From: Tropicimonas sp. IMCC6043
GTDB lineage: Bacteria; Pseudomonadota; Alphaproteobacteria; Rhodobacterales; Rhodobacteraceae
Direction: 5' to 3'
NCBI RefSeq assembly: GCF_004146235.1
Contig: NZ_SELO01000002.1
Span: 1-64,000, forward strand
Length of the DNA: 64,000 bases
Below are positions 1 to 8,779 of the stretch, piece by piece. Under the pieces are notes generated by a model that made no database searches, was not told the origin of the DNA, and worked only from the letters and a program-made list of their open reading frames with translations. A program made the translations under genes and the position numbers. Positions within the stretch are counted from its first letter, which is position 1; every line of letters starts with the position of its first letter.

Positions 1-242
1 CGATCGCTGTATTGCTGCTCGGATGGCGTGCGTGGTCGTGGCGCTGCCGTGACGTACCTGTCCCATAGGGCTTCCTTCCATTCCAGCGAATGGATCGCAC
101 CATCAAACCGTGGGATCAAACACCTAGACCGCCCTAAAGGCGGCTTCAGAAGAGAGTCGCTGCATCTTGCGCCAGATCGTGCATGGTTGAGCGCCGAGAA
201 GGTTGGGCATAAACTCAAACCTGTTTTGTTTTGGGGAATGAC

Positions 243-962
243 ATGCCAGCGCAGCGGGGCAGTGAAGAAACAGCTCAAATAGCATCTCTTCGCCAGTGGA
301 TAAGATTAGCTGTGGTCTATCTCCTAATTCCGCTCATTTTATTGATATGCGGCGGGGACCTCGGTTGGTGGCAGGCGTGGCTCTATTCCATTGTGATCGT
401 CGCCGTTGGATTAGGGGGACGCGTGTGGGCAGAACAGCGACATCCCGGATTGACAGCCGAACGGCAAAACCTTGAAAATTTTCAAAACGCAAAATCCTGG
501 GACAAGGTACTCGCTCCACTGATGGCGGTGAGTATCGGATACCCTGTGGTTATCTTGGCAGGGCTGGACCACCGCTATGTCTGGTCTCCCGAATTTCCAC
601 TATGGCTAAATGTCATTGGCTTCTTGTTAATCTCCTCCGGATACGCTTTCGGCGCATGGGCATTGGCAGAGAACCGCTATTTCTACAGCGTAGTGGTCAT
701 TCAGACGGATCGAGGACATGTAGTTTGTGACAGCGGTCCGTACCGGTATGTGCGGCATCCGGGTTATGCTGGAAATATTTTTCCACTGTTCGGTATTGTT
801 CTTGCTCTGGGCTCGGCATGGATCTTGATTCCTGCGGCGGTGGCATCGGTCATCTCGGTCTTTAGAACGGCCCTTGAGGACCAGACTTTGCAGGAAGAGT
901 TACCGGGCTATCGGGACTATGCACGTCGGGTGCGCTATCGGTTAATTCCCGGGATATACTGA
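243..962 (+). CDS. Isoprenylcysteine carboxyl methyltransferase-like membrane protein
   Basis: Membrane protein of the ICMT/PEMT-like methyltransferase superfamily, which methylates small or lipid-like substrates with S-adenosylmethionine. Four to five hydrophobic segments are visible (about residues 20-40, 45-65, 95-115, 125-145 and 185-210). The C-terminal third holds the family signature GPYRYVRHPGYAG, which binds the cofactor, and a closing acidic and aromatic stretch ending in YRDYARRVRYRLIPGIY. A TTG at 231 would add four residues. I chose the ATG at 243 because GGGGA lies five bases upstream. The gene stands alone and converges on the helicase gene. The substrate cannot be told from sequence; a prenyl-protein substrate is unlikely in a bacterium. 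Confidence 0.8.
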   Translation: MPAQRGSEETAQIASLRQWIRLAVVYLLIPLILLICGGDLGWWQAWLYSIVIVAVGLGGRVWAEQRHPGLTAERQNLENFQNAKSWDKVLAPLMAVSIGYPVVILAGLDHRYVWSPEFPLWLNVIGFLLISSGYAFGAWALAENRYFYSVVVIQTDRGHVVCDSGPYRYVRHPGYAGNIFPLFGIVLALGSAWILIPAAVASVISVFRTALEDQTLQEELPGYRDYARRVRYRLIPGIY

Positions 963-1078
963 GAGACCAGAATGGCGGGGGGCCTGGATTAGGAAGCGCG
1001 GTTCAACAGAGAGTTGCGCGCAGCCTGCCCAAGCGTTCACTCGCGGTATTTGCCAGATTCCTAGCGGGCCTCGCGCTG

Positions 1079-4000
1079 TTACTGCAGAGCCTCGAACACC
1101 ATCTCAGGAATGACCACCTCCCAGGCGTCGCGTTTGAGCGTGTGATAGAAGGCTTCATCCCCGTCTTCTTTGCACCAGCGAAGAATTGCGGCGATCGTCC
1201 CTTCGACAAACCGGGTGTTTGGTGGGGGTTGAAAGCTCTTCGCCATACGCCCCAGGCTTCGACCGCTTGCATCCTGAAGATGCCAGCGACCCTGTTCGCA
1301 AAGCAGAGAAATCGGGTCGCCAACCCGAGCTTGTGAGATGGCATTGAGAACAGGGTGTCCGGCGCGTTGGCGGCCAGCAAAGGACAGGTCGACCTGGCGT
1401 GCCTCGGCAGACTGGAAAAACCGTCTCGGTCCGGGGAGGCCGGCGAGATCGGGCTTCACATGCCGATTGATGATCGAAGGAGACCGCACCGGAAGGTATT
1501 CGTGGTTGTCATTGCTCATCACGATAAGGTTTCGCCGCGCGCGAGTCATGGCAACGTAGAACAGCCGTCGTGGGGCATCCTGATCTTCATTGCGAGAAGG
1601 ACGTTCCCAGCCACCGTCCAAGACGACCACGTCGTCGAATTCCAGCCCCTTGGCGCGATGGGCTGTGAGGAGTTTCAGACCTCGCTGCTCGCCCCAGGAG
1701 TCACGGGCCCATTCGGCGAACCATTCGATCACATCAGGTGTTGAGAGGTTTCGCCCGTCGATTTCCCTGGCGAGGAGTCCCAGGCCTTCACCAATACGAT
1801 CGGTCCAGCGCGAGCTCGGGATAGCATTCAATGTGTTGGTCAGATCGGTCATTGAAACCATCCGGCTATGATCAGCAAGTATTGCTTCGATGAAGGACTG
1901 CATTTCGCGCATCCGCCAAAGACCGGGCAGCCGCTCATTGGCCATCTCGACGGGAATCCCGAGCGCTTCGGCAAAGTCCCTCACCGGAGCCAACTTTTGC
2001 CAATCGCGCGAGATGATCGCGGCGCGTGACCAGGTCCAGTCGGGGATCAGCCGTGATAGGCGCAGAAGTTCGTCAAGCGCGGCCATCGCCTGTGCGTCAT
2101 TGCCGGGAGGGCATTCCAGTATCTGCACCCGGCCTTGTGCAACTGGATCTATCGCCGCCATGTCGCCACCCGGCGCCGCACTTCGCCGATCGCTGTTGAC
2201 GGTAATGTCGCGCCCGATCTTCATCCGCGCCGAAGCGTCTTTGATGACAGCATTCGCCGCCGTGATGATATGACCGGTCGAGCGATAGTTCTCCGTGAGA
2301 AAAACCGGTTTGGCCGAATAGTCCTCTTCGAACTGGCGGATGTGTCGAATGGAGGCGCCGGCGAAGGAATAGATGTTCTGGTCGTCGTCTCCCACTGCGA
2401 AGAGGGAGAGGCGAAGCTCCGGATCATCGAGGCTTCTGCCAGCCACCGCCGAGATGAGCGCATATTCCTCTGGGCCAACGTCCTGGTATTCGTCGACCAG
2501 AATCCATCGGTGGCCCTGAATCAGCGTGTCCCGCAAAGCCTCTGCCGTGGCCTTGTCCAGGCCATCGCCACGTAGGAGCTGCGCCGCGTCCAGGAGTAAG
2601 GTCTGAAAATCGGGCTGCGCTGCTCGCGCTGAACCAGCAAAGCTGGCGCCCACCAGCCGCATAGCAAGGGCGTGGATCGTTGACACCGTGACGAAGCGGG
2701 CCTCGTCGCCGATCAAACCACGTAAGCGCTCACGGATCTCTGCGGCGGCGTGGCGATTGTAGGCGAGCACCAGAATGCCGTTTGGATCCTCGCGCCGGAT
2801 CTTGACCAGATAGGCAACACGATGCACCAGCACGCGGGTCTTGCCAGAGCCGGGCCCGGCCAGCACCAGAACGTTTGTCTGCTCGCGATCATCGCGCACG
2901 ATCTGTTCCTGCGTGCTGTTGCCAAGCGCCCCGACGATTTCTGCCCAGGACTGGCCCGTCGCCTGCCTGCGAAACTCTGTCCCGCGGCCCGGCATCCACC
3001 TCCGCATGAACGCTTCTCGCTCCAGAACGAAATAATCGGCCGCCAGTCTTTCGGCCTCGTCCATGCTCTCGAGCCCCTTCTCGGCGTAGGCCGCCATCAC
3101 ATGGGTCTGAATCGTCTGTTCAGTGTAGTGATCTTCGAGCGGTGCAAAGTTCTGGACAGTAAAGCTCCCGCCATTCGGATTCAGGTGTAGGGTCATCGCG
3201 GGGCGGAACACCGACAAGCCCTTGCCAAGGGTGACGACCTGCTGCTCGTGGAGCCAAAGAAGCGCCCGATCCATCAGCTTGTTCGGGTCTTTGACCGCAC
3301 CTCGCAATATGACGTCGCTGGTAATGGCCGCGAGCAGCTCTCCCAAGGTGGTCTCCACCGGAATATCTTTACCGCGCAGTCCCTTCTGCACTTTGCCCAC
3401 GAGATGCGAGAGCAGACGCTCGGCCCCCTGCCTGCGCAGGTCCGCGGTCTGTTCAACGATCGACCACGAACGTTGCAGGCGAACCATAAGACTGCCACGC
3501 GATGCCTTGCGGATGTGGAGATTTCCGCGCCCACCTTCCATGTCGCGCCCGTCTTGTGCGATGCCGCGCAGGAGCGTTTCGACAATATCCGGGCGCACTG
3601 CGCTATGGCCATCCTCCCGCAGTACCTGACAGGTGGCCGCGAGGCTGAAAGGTGTGGGGTCTCCGTTGTCGGCGTCCGGAGCCTCTTCTCGCAACTTTGC
3701 AATCAGATCGGCCTCAAGCCGAGCTGCACCCTCGAGCCGTGCACGCGAAGCGTTCTCGATGCCCAGATGAACGAAGATCGTGATGTTCGTGTCATCGCTG
3801 GCGATGCCCAGGGCTTCCAGATCGGTCAGCGCCTTTCGCAGCGCTGGACCTGTCAAGCCACTCGCGCCGCCAAGGGCATCCGTGGAGATACCCTCGTCCG
3901 CGGGCGCGTTGATTATGTGCTGGACGATGCTGAGGAGTTGCCGCCGACGGATGTCCGTGATGTCCGCGCGACCGAGGATCATCTTCACCTGTTCGATGTC

Positions 4001-6196
4001 GCGTACCAGCAGCGCGGCGGGGAACACCTGCACACGGTTTTCTTCCCGGCGTAGGAGAGTTGCCTCCTCGAGCCAGGCCACGGCCGTCTTGACCCGTGTG
4101 TCATCCGTGGCGCTGTCGCGCTGGAAATCGTGATCCTTCTCCTCTTTCACGATCTCACCTGGCGTCGCGACAACTTTGCCGCTCTTGCGCGTTCGGTCAT
4201 CGAGACGCCGCAGCGCTTTCAGGATCGCGGCGATCTCGTGCCGGGCAAGTCGAGATCGGGCACTCAGGCTGAACTGGCGATCCACGTCTTCCGTGTTGAA
4301 CAGAAGAACACATCGGGCCGGGTCCCTATCCCGACCTGCGCGGCCAGCCTCCTGAAGGTAGTTTTCGAGCGAGCCGGGTACGTCACCGTGGACTACGAGC
4401 CGGATGTCGGGCTTGTCGATCCCCATGCCGAAGGCATTGGTTGCGGCGATGACCCGCAGCTCGCCCACCCGGAATGCTTCTTGGATCTCACGCTTCTCCT
4501 CGGCACTGAGACCTGCGTGATAGCGCTCGGCTGCCAGCCCCTGCTGCTTGAGGAACTCCGCTACGCGTTCGGTTGCACTCCGCGTCGCGCAATAGACGAC
4601 AGCTCCAGAGGCGCCAGTGGCGGGCAATTCCGCCTCCAGTGCGCCGAGGACATCGGCCATCTTGGTGGCGCGCTGGGTCGGCAGCACCTTGAAGCTCAAG
4701 TTCGTGCGAGAGGCGCCTCCATCGAGCAGGACAAGCTCCAGTCCAAGGCGTTCGCTGAAATGCCCACGAATGTCCTGAACGACATCGGGCTTTGCGGTGG
4801 CGGTCAGGCAGAGGACCGGAGCGACATCATCCCCGGAGCTCTCCTTGATGAAACGGCTGACATAGCGATAGTCGGGCCGGAAATCATGCCCCCATTTCGA
4901 GACACAGTGGGCCTCGTCCAGAACCCATAACCCAACCTCACGCTGGGCAAGCACGGAGCGCACCGAAGTGCTGCGCAACTGCTCCGGCGAGATCAGCAGG
5001 ATCGCGGCATCCCCCAGCCTAACCTTGTCCAGGGCATCGTGGCGTTCAGGCAGCGACAATAGCCCATTGATCGTGACCGCCGACGCGATGCCGGCCCGCG
5101 CCAACCCCTGCACCTGGTCGGCCATCAGCGCCACGAGGGGTGAGATGACAACCGTCAGAGCCCCGGTCTTGTCAAACCGGGAGAGTGCGGGGATCTGGTA
5201 GCAGATGGATTTGCCAGTACCAGTAGGCAGGATGCCAAGCAGGCTCTCGCCCCCCATCGCGTTTTCGATGATCCGTTCCTGAAGCGGGCGTCCGAACTCG
5301 TCGACCGGTTCAGGACGGAAACTCTCGAAGCCAAACCAACGGTTCAGCGCCTGTTTCGGGTCGTTGTTGGTGCGGCAATAGCTGCAATCGCGATCGCCGC
5401 AGTTGCTGTCGCGCAGGTCCCGCACGATCCGCGCGGCGTCCCGGAACTGCGCGCGCACCCAGGGCGGCATGACCGAGTCTCCGCCAGCCACCGAAATCCA
5501 CGATAACGCGTAGGCCAGAGGCCAGCTGAGGCTCGCATCGTCGAGCCGAGCAATAGTGCTCTCCACCATCGCGGAACAAGCCGCGTTCGCGAGCAGCCGC
5601 CGGATCGCGGCGTCTGCTTCGTCTTTTCCGGGCTTCGTTGTCCCCCGGATGATTGCAAATAGCCGATCAACGCCGCCGCTCCGGGCATTGCGGGTGCAGA
5701 GATAGTGATACGCTGTCAGGGAGTCGGGAGATTGCTCATTGAGCCTTATGAAGGCGTTGATCTGGTTTTCCAGCACCTCAAACACGAGCCTGGCATCAAA
5801 CTCCGGGTCATTCACGCGCCCGGTCTGCAACCGTCCGTCCTGGTAATGTTTGACGAGGTGGTGGTACGGGTTTCGCGGAAAGGCCAGCGGGTTGAGCCAG
5901 AGCGTGTCGATCGGGGCGTTCGCGAGGGCAGCGAGTTTCGGCGCGGCTGCGGTCAGGTAGGGCAGATCGTGGCGGAGGATATTGTGACCGATCACATGGT
6001 CGAAATCCTGGCAGAACAAGTCCAGTTGTCGGAGGCCGGCATCGACGGAGGCGTTCACAACCAGGCTCGGCGTGTCAGTATCATACGTCACTGCTGCGAA
6101 AGCGAAGATCCGTGCCTTTTCGGGATCAACCTCGAGATCGACTGAAACACAGCGCGCCAGAATCCCGGACTGTATTGTGTTGACGACCGTATCCAT
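1079..6196 (-). CDS. DEDD exonuclease-RecQ helicase-UvrD helicase fusion, 1705 aa
   Basis: Very large DNA-repair-type fusion. Residues 1-150 look like a DnaQ-type DEDD 3'-5' exonuclease: D20/E22 in VDLEVD, GHNILRHDLPYL (D77) and NDPEFDAR. C266, C271 and C274 form a possible metal site just before the first helicase. The RecQ module follows, with Walker A PTGTGKS (about 324-330), DEAH at 427-430 and a motif VI QEAGRAGRDRD. The UvrD/PcrA module starts near residue 1105 with AGPGSGKT, then VDEYQDVG, GDDDQNIYSFAGAS, ENYRST, LTAHRAKGLEFDD and VAMTRARRNL. All key helicase motifs are intact, so both ATPases should be active. The protein is about three times the length of ordinary RecQ. It is single-copy and not in an operon. 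A role in recombination repair or in attack on foreign DNA is inference. The start is chosen because the exonuclease motif follows closely. Confidence 0.88.
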   Translation of the reverse strand: MDTVVNTIQSGILARCVSVDLEVDPEKARIFAFAAVTYDTDTPSLVVNASVDAGLRQLDLFCQDFDHVIGHNILRHDLPYLTAAAPKLAALANAPIDTLWLNPLAFPRNPYHHLVKHYQDGRLQTGRVNDPEFDARLVFEVLENQINAFIRLNEQSPDSLTAYHYLCTRNARSGGVDRLFAIIRGTTKPGKDEADAAIRRLLANAACSAMVESTIARLDDASLSWPLAYALSWISVAGGDSVMPPWVRAQFRDAARIVRDLRDSNCGDRDCSYCRTNNDPKQALNRWFGFESFRPEPVDEFGRPLQERIIENAMGGESLLGILPTGTGKSICYQIPALSRFDKTGALTVVISPLVALMADQVQGLARAGIASAVTINGLLSLPERHDALDKVRLGDAAILLISPEQLRSTSVRSVLAQREVGLWVLDEAHCVSKWGHDFRPDYRYVSRFIKESSGDDVAPVLCLTATAKPDVVQDIRGHFSERLGLELVLLDGGASRTNLSFKVLPTQRATKMADVLGALEAELPATGASGAVVYCATRSATERVAEFLKQQGLAAERYHAGLSAEEKREIQEAFRVGELRVIAATNAFGMGIDKPDIRLVVHGDVPGSLENYLQEAGRAGRDRDPARCVLLFNTEDVDRQFSLSARSRLARHEIAAILKALRRLDDRTRKSGKVVATPGEIVKEEKDHDFQRDSATDDTRVKTAVAWLEEATLLRREENRVQVFPAALLVRDIEQVKMILGRADITDIRRRQLLSIVQHIINAPADEGISTDALGGASGLTGPALRKALTDLEALGIASDDTNITIFVHLGIENASRARLEGAARLEADLIAKLREEAPDADNGDPTPFSLAATCQVLREDGHSAVRPDIVETLLRGIAQDGRDMEGGRGNLHIRKASRGSLMVRLQRSWSIVEQTADLRRQGAERLLSHLVGKVQKGLRGKDIPVETTLGELLAAITSDVILRGAVKDPNKLMDRALLWLHEQQVVTLGKGLSVFRPAMTLHLNPNGGSFTVQNFAPLEDHYTEQTIQTHVMAAYAEKGLESMDEAERLAADYFVLEREAFMRRWMPGRGTEFRRQATGQSWAEIVGALGNSTQEQIVRDDREQTNVLVLAGPGSGKTRVLVHRVAYLVKIRREDPNGILVLAYNRHAAAEIRERLRGLIGDEARFVTVSTIHALAMRLVGASFAGSARAAQPDFQTLLLDAAQLLRGDGLDKATAEALRDTLIQGHRWILVDEYQDVGPEEYALISAVAGRSLDDPELRLSLFAVGDDDQNIYSFAGASIRHIRQFEEDYSAKPVFLTENYRSTGHIITAANAVIKDASARMKIGRDITVNSDRRSAAPGGDMAAIDPVAQGRVQILECPPGNDAQAMAALDELLRLSRLIPDWTWSRAAIISRDWQKLAPVRDFAEALGIPVEMANERLPGLWRMREMQSFIEAILADHSRMVSMTDLTNTLNAIPSSRWTDRIGEGLGLLAREIDGRNLSTPDVIEWFAEWARDSWGEQRGLKLLTAHRAKGLEFDDVVVLDGGWERPSRNEDQDAPRRLFYVAMTRARRNLIVMSNDNHEYLPVRSPSIINRHVKPDLAGLPGPRRFFQSAEARQVDLSFAGRQRAGHPVLNAISQARVGDPISLLCEQGRWHLQDASGRSLGRMAKSFQPPPNTRFVEGTIAAILRWCKEDGDEAFYHTLKRDAWEVVIPEMVFEALQ

Positions 6197-6212
6197 GGTC
6201 GGGGCGCCGACC
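6197..6212 (-). promoter_or_regulatory. Hairpin between ribosome binding site and start of the helicase fusion
   Basis: Immediately before the ATG at 6196 the mRNA can fold a 6-bp hairpin, GGTCGG / CCGACC with a 4-base loop. The Shine-Dalgarno GAGGAGG (6211-6217) overlaps its 5' edge, so SD to ATG is about 14 nt in linear sequence but short if the hairpin forms. This could either bring the SD to the start codon or mask it. Seen in sequence; function is inference. Confidence 0.4.
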
Positions 6213-6217
6213 TCCTC

Positions 6218-6728
6218 ACTTCAAGTCTCTGAGGATCTTATTTTTTCAGGCAGGAAAGAAAAGTACTTCAATCCGCGCGGCGCAAGGAGTGTGGATCATG
6301 AGCCTCAGCGCGCCAGGGGCACGATAGGGACCGCAAGCAACTCGCCACCAGGAAACTCCGACGGTTTTCGGCGTCAGCTTCACGGCAGAAGACCTGCAAA
6401 CGTCGGTCGCTAAACCATTCGTCAAACGAGCAGATGCCTCGCTTCATCTTAAGAAGCGGGCATTCATTCGGCTGCGGGTCCGTTCACCGCGCATTGCGGA
6501 CCTCCAAGCAGAGCTCTGCCTTCGCACGCGCAGCAACTCCTGACGCTCGGCGACCGGTCCAATCCCGCCGTTCGGCCGGCTGAAATCAAATGTCTGCTTC
6601 GCGCCCCATCTCGGCCGTTCGAGCCAGTTCAAGAATTGTTTGGCAGCGGCGGTTATCCAGCTGTGCGGCCACAAAGCGGGACAAACTACACACGTCTTGG
6701 AAAGGCTGCCGTTCCTGGCCGAAGCCGC
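6218..6728. other. Intergenic region without a recognised gene
   Basis: About 510 bases between the helicase fusion and the GFA pseudogene. The part next to the helicase (about 6235-6270) is A/T-rich and may hold its promoter. The rest has only short ORFs with no recognisable domain or convincing ribosome binding site. I see no tRNA, repeat array or insertion sequence end. Confidence 0.5.
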
Positions 6729-7247
6729 TCATTTATCCCGCTCTGCTTTGTTCGTGACCATCGAGTGCACCGGATAGACCGTCGGGCTGTTGATGGCGCC
6801 GCCGTCGGAGAGCGCATGGCCTTGGTAGACAGGGAAGCCCGCGGGAAAGACGGTGCCCTTCGGCGCCTCTTCGGCAAAAGTGTAGACCGTATTCTCGGGA
6901 TTGCGTGCGAACCAGTTCGGATTGTCGAACGAGCCGCAGAAGACGCCGGCCGCTTTGGAGAAGTTCTCCCAAGTCATGAACATGGTGCTGTGACAGGCCG
7001 GGCATGAGTTCGCCACATCTTCTTGCCGCTGCCCTCAAAAACATTTTCATAGACGTCCGGCGTTCCCGAGAGCAGTTTGGCGTTTTTCCCTGAGGAACGG
7101 TGCCATTGTGTTTCCGGCCGCGGCCGTCATCCGCTGGCAGAACCGGCAGCTGCAGATGTAGAACCGCAGCGGCTCGCTCGTGACGGCGAATTTGATGTCT
7201 CCGCACAAACATCCCCCTTCGTGTCGCGCATCCATCTGTTCCTCCAA
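6729..7247 (-). pseudogene. GFA-family (glutathione-dependent formaldehyde-activating-like) gene broken by two frameshifts
   Basis: Three reading frames together spell one GFA-family zinc protein. The 5' piece (7247 to about 7090) gives the N-terminal zinc motif GGCLCGDIKF and SCRFCQR. The middle piece (about 7090-7025), in another frame, reads SGKNAKLLSGTPDVYENVF followed by EGSGKKM. The 3' piece (about 7020 to 6729), in a third frame, gives CPACHSTMFMTWENF, then GVFCGSFDNPNWF and the normal C-terminus. The breaks fall near 7088 (before AGGGAAAAAC) and near 7018. Intact family members read through both points in one frame. The residual zinc cysteines are all present, so decay is recent, or the sequence has two indel errors. 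Confidence 0.72.
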
Positions 7248-7393
7248 TGGCGCTCTGACTCGTCGTTTTTAGCGCCTCAAACCTGGTTGTATTCACCGAA
7301 AACGCAGCGCCTCGCGCAGCCTGAGACGGGCGCCGGCGCAGGACAGCCTTTCGTACCCGACCCACTTCAAATCGTGATGCCGGCCCCCAGTGC

Positions 7394-7618
7394 TCAGAAC
7401 CTCGACGGGTAGACGTGCATCATGTTTTGGAAGTCCAGTTCGCTCTGGAAAGAGCAAGGACGTAACTCCATCATTTCAAGCAGGAAATCGCGGCGGTCTC
7501 GGCTTTCATCCTCGTTGTTCGATTTGTTCGCCGGCGTCCAGAGGACGCGTGCAATCAGGGACAGCAGATTTGCCATCGGCGAAAATCTCGGAGTGCTGGT
7601 GAAGGTTATCAGGCTCAT
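7394..7618 (-). CDS. Small conserved-looking protein, 74 aa
   Basis: Unrecognised small protein. The N-terminal half is mildly hydrophobic (FSPMANLLSLIARVLW). The C-terminal half is acidic and ends in RDFLLEMMELRPCSF...SELDFQNMMHVYPSRF. From memory this C-terminal pattern recurs in small proteins of Rhodobacteraceae; not checked. The start at 7618 is preceded by AAAGGTGG at good spacing; an ATG at 7636 would add six residues without a ribosome binding site. It is divergent from the LysR gene, 92 bases away, so it could be a target of that regulator. Confidence 0.6.
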   Translation of the reverse strand: MSLITFTSTPRFSPMANLLSLIARVLWTPANKSNNEDESRDRRDFLLEMMELRPCSFQSELDFQNMMHVYPSRF

Positions 7619-7710
7619 GGGGCCACCTTTTCGCAATCTACCTGTCAGTGCGACCGTAGGGGGCGATCGGAAACGATGGTATCCTTCCCGATTTTGTGCT
7701 GCTCTAAAAA

Positions 7711-8598
7711 ATGAAGAGCGCGCCCGACAACTGGTCGAATATCAGAGCCTTCCTTGCTGTCGTCCGAACCGGCTCGACACTGGCGGCATCGCGGGAACTT
7801 GGCGTTACACAGCCAACAGTCGCCCGCAGGATCGACGAGTTTGAGCATGAGCTCGGACTGACCCTGTTCGATCGCGACACGCGGGGGTTCCACCCGACGC
7901 CCCAGGCCAGGAAACTGTTAGAAAACGCGGAGAATGTCGAGGTGGCGGTGCGTTCGTTCGGCACCTTGGCGGCCAAGTTGTCCGACGATGCATCGCAGGT
8001 AATCCGGTTTTCGGCACCGGTTGCTGCAATCTCCGACAGGATATACGATGTCATCGCCGAATTCCGCGCTGCTCACCCAGAGACACCGGTCGAAGTGACG
8101 CCGACCAATCGATTTGTGGATCTGATGGGCGGCGACGGTGACATCACCCTGCGCATCACGCCGCAGATCAGGGACGACAAACTCATCTGCCGCAAGCTCG
8201 GCGTCCTGTCAGGCGGGCTTTACGCTTCCCGTGACTACCCTGGTCCACTGCCTTCGGGCCCGGATCAGTTAGGGCGCCACAAGTTCGCAGTGTTCGACGG
8301 TCAGAATGTGCCCCATGCGCTCAACGATTGGTTGCGGGAGCTGATCAGACCGGATCAGGTGGCAGCCAAGTGCTTTGACCTCGGATCGATGGTCGCGACC
8401 ATTGGGATCGGCGAGGTCCTGGGGCCGTTGCCCAGATCACTCGGCGACAAGACCAAGAACCTGACCGCCTGCTTCCATGCACCCGTCAGCATGTCAGTTC
8501 CAGTGTGGATTGTCATTTCTCCGGCTGCGTATCGGCGTCAGAACGTGCGCGCCCTGGCGAAACTGATGGTGAAAAGATACCGGTCGCTGGGATGGTAG
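7711..8598 (+). CDS. LysR-family transcriptional regulator
   Basis: DNA-binding regulator of LysR type, 295 aa. The N-terminal winged helix-turn-helix covers about residues 8-66 (NIRAFLAVVRTGSTLAAS, then TQPTVARRIDEFEHELG). The effector-binding domain follows from about 95 to 290 and looks complete. No Shine-Dalgarno is visible before the ATG at 7711 (CTCTAAAAA precedes it), so initiation may be weak or leaderless. It is divergent from the 74-aa gene at 7394-7618, the usual arrangement for a LysR target, but no ligand or target can be named. Confidence 0.9.
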   Translation: MKSAPDNWSNIRAFLAVVRTGSTLAASRELGVTQPTVARRIDEFEHELGLTLFDRDTRGFHPTPQARKLLENAENVEVAVRSFGTLAAKLSDDASQVIRFSAPVAAISDRIYDVIAEFRAAHPETPVEVTPTNRFVDLMGGDGDITLRITPQIRDDKLICRKLGVLSGGLYASRDYPGPLPSGPDQLGRHKFAVFDGQNVPHALNDWLRELIRPDQVAAKCFDLGSMVATIGIGEVLGPLPRSLGDKTKNLTACFHAPVSMSVPVWIVISPAAYRRQNVRALAKLMVKRYRSLGW

Positions 8599-8779
8599 GC
8601 GGGCGCTCCGTATGAAAGTCCGCTTGCCCGGGATCAGCCGGCGCGTCGCCTTGTTTGCGGATGGGGCAACGGCTCCAAACAGTCCTGCATAGGAGTGACT
8701 GCCATAACAGTATCGACAGTATTCCAAGCAGCGTCAGCCGAGTTGCGCGTCTGGTTCGCGGTCCGGATCCACGATAGTC

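Noticed and set aside
28-282. 84-codon ORF at the window start
   Set aside because: It runs across the ribosome binding region of the first real gene and has no domain or codon pattern of a gene.
6444-6674. 76-codon minus-strand ORF in the gap before the GFA pseudogene
   Set aside because: Arg-rich, no motif and no ribosome binding site. From memory it could be part of a Rhodobacterales intergenic repeat, but I cannot support that.
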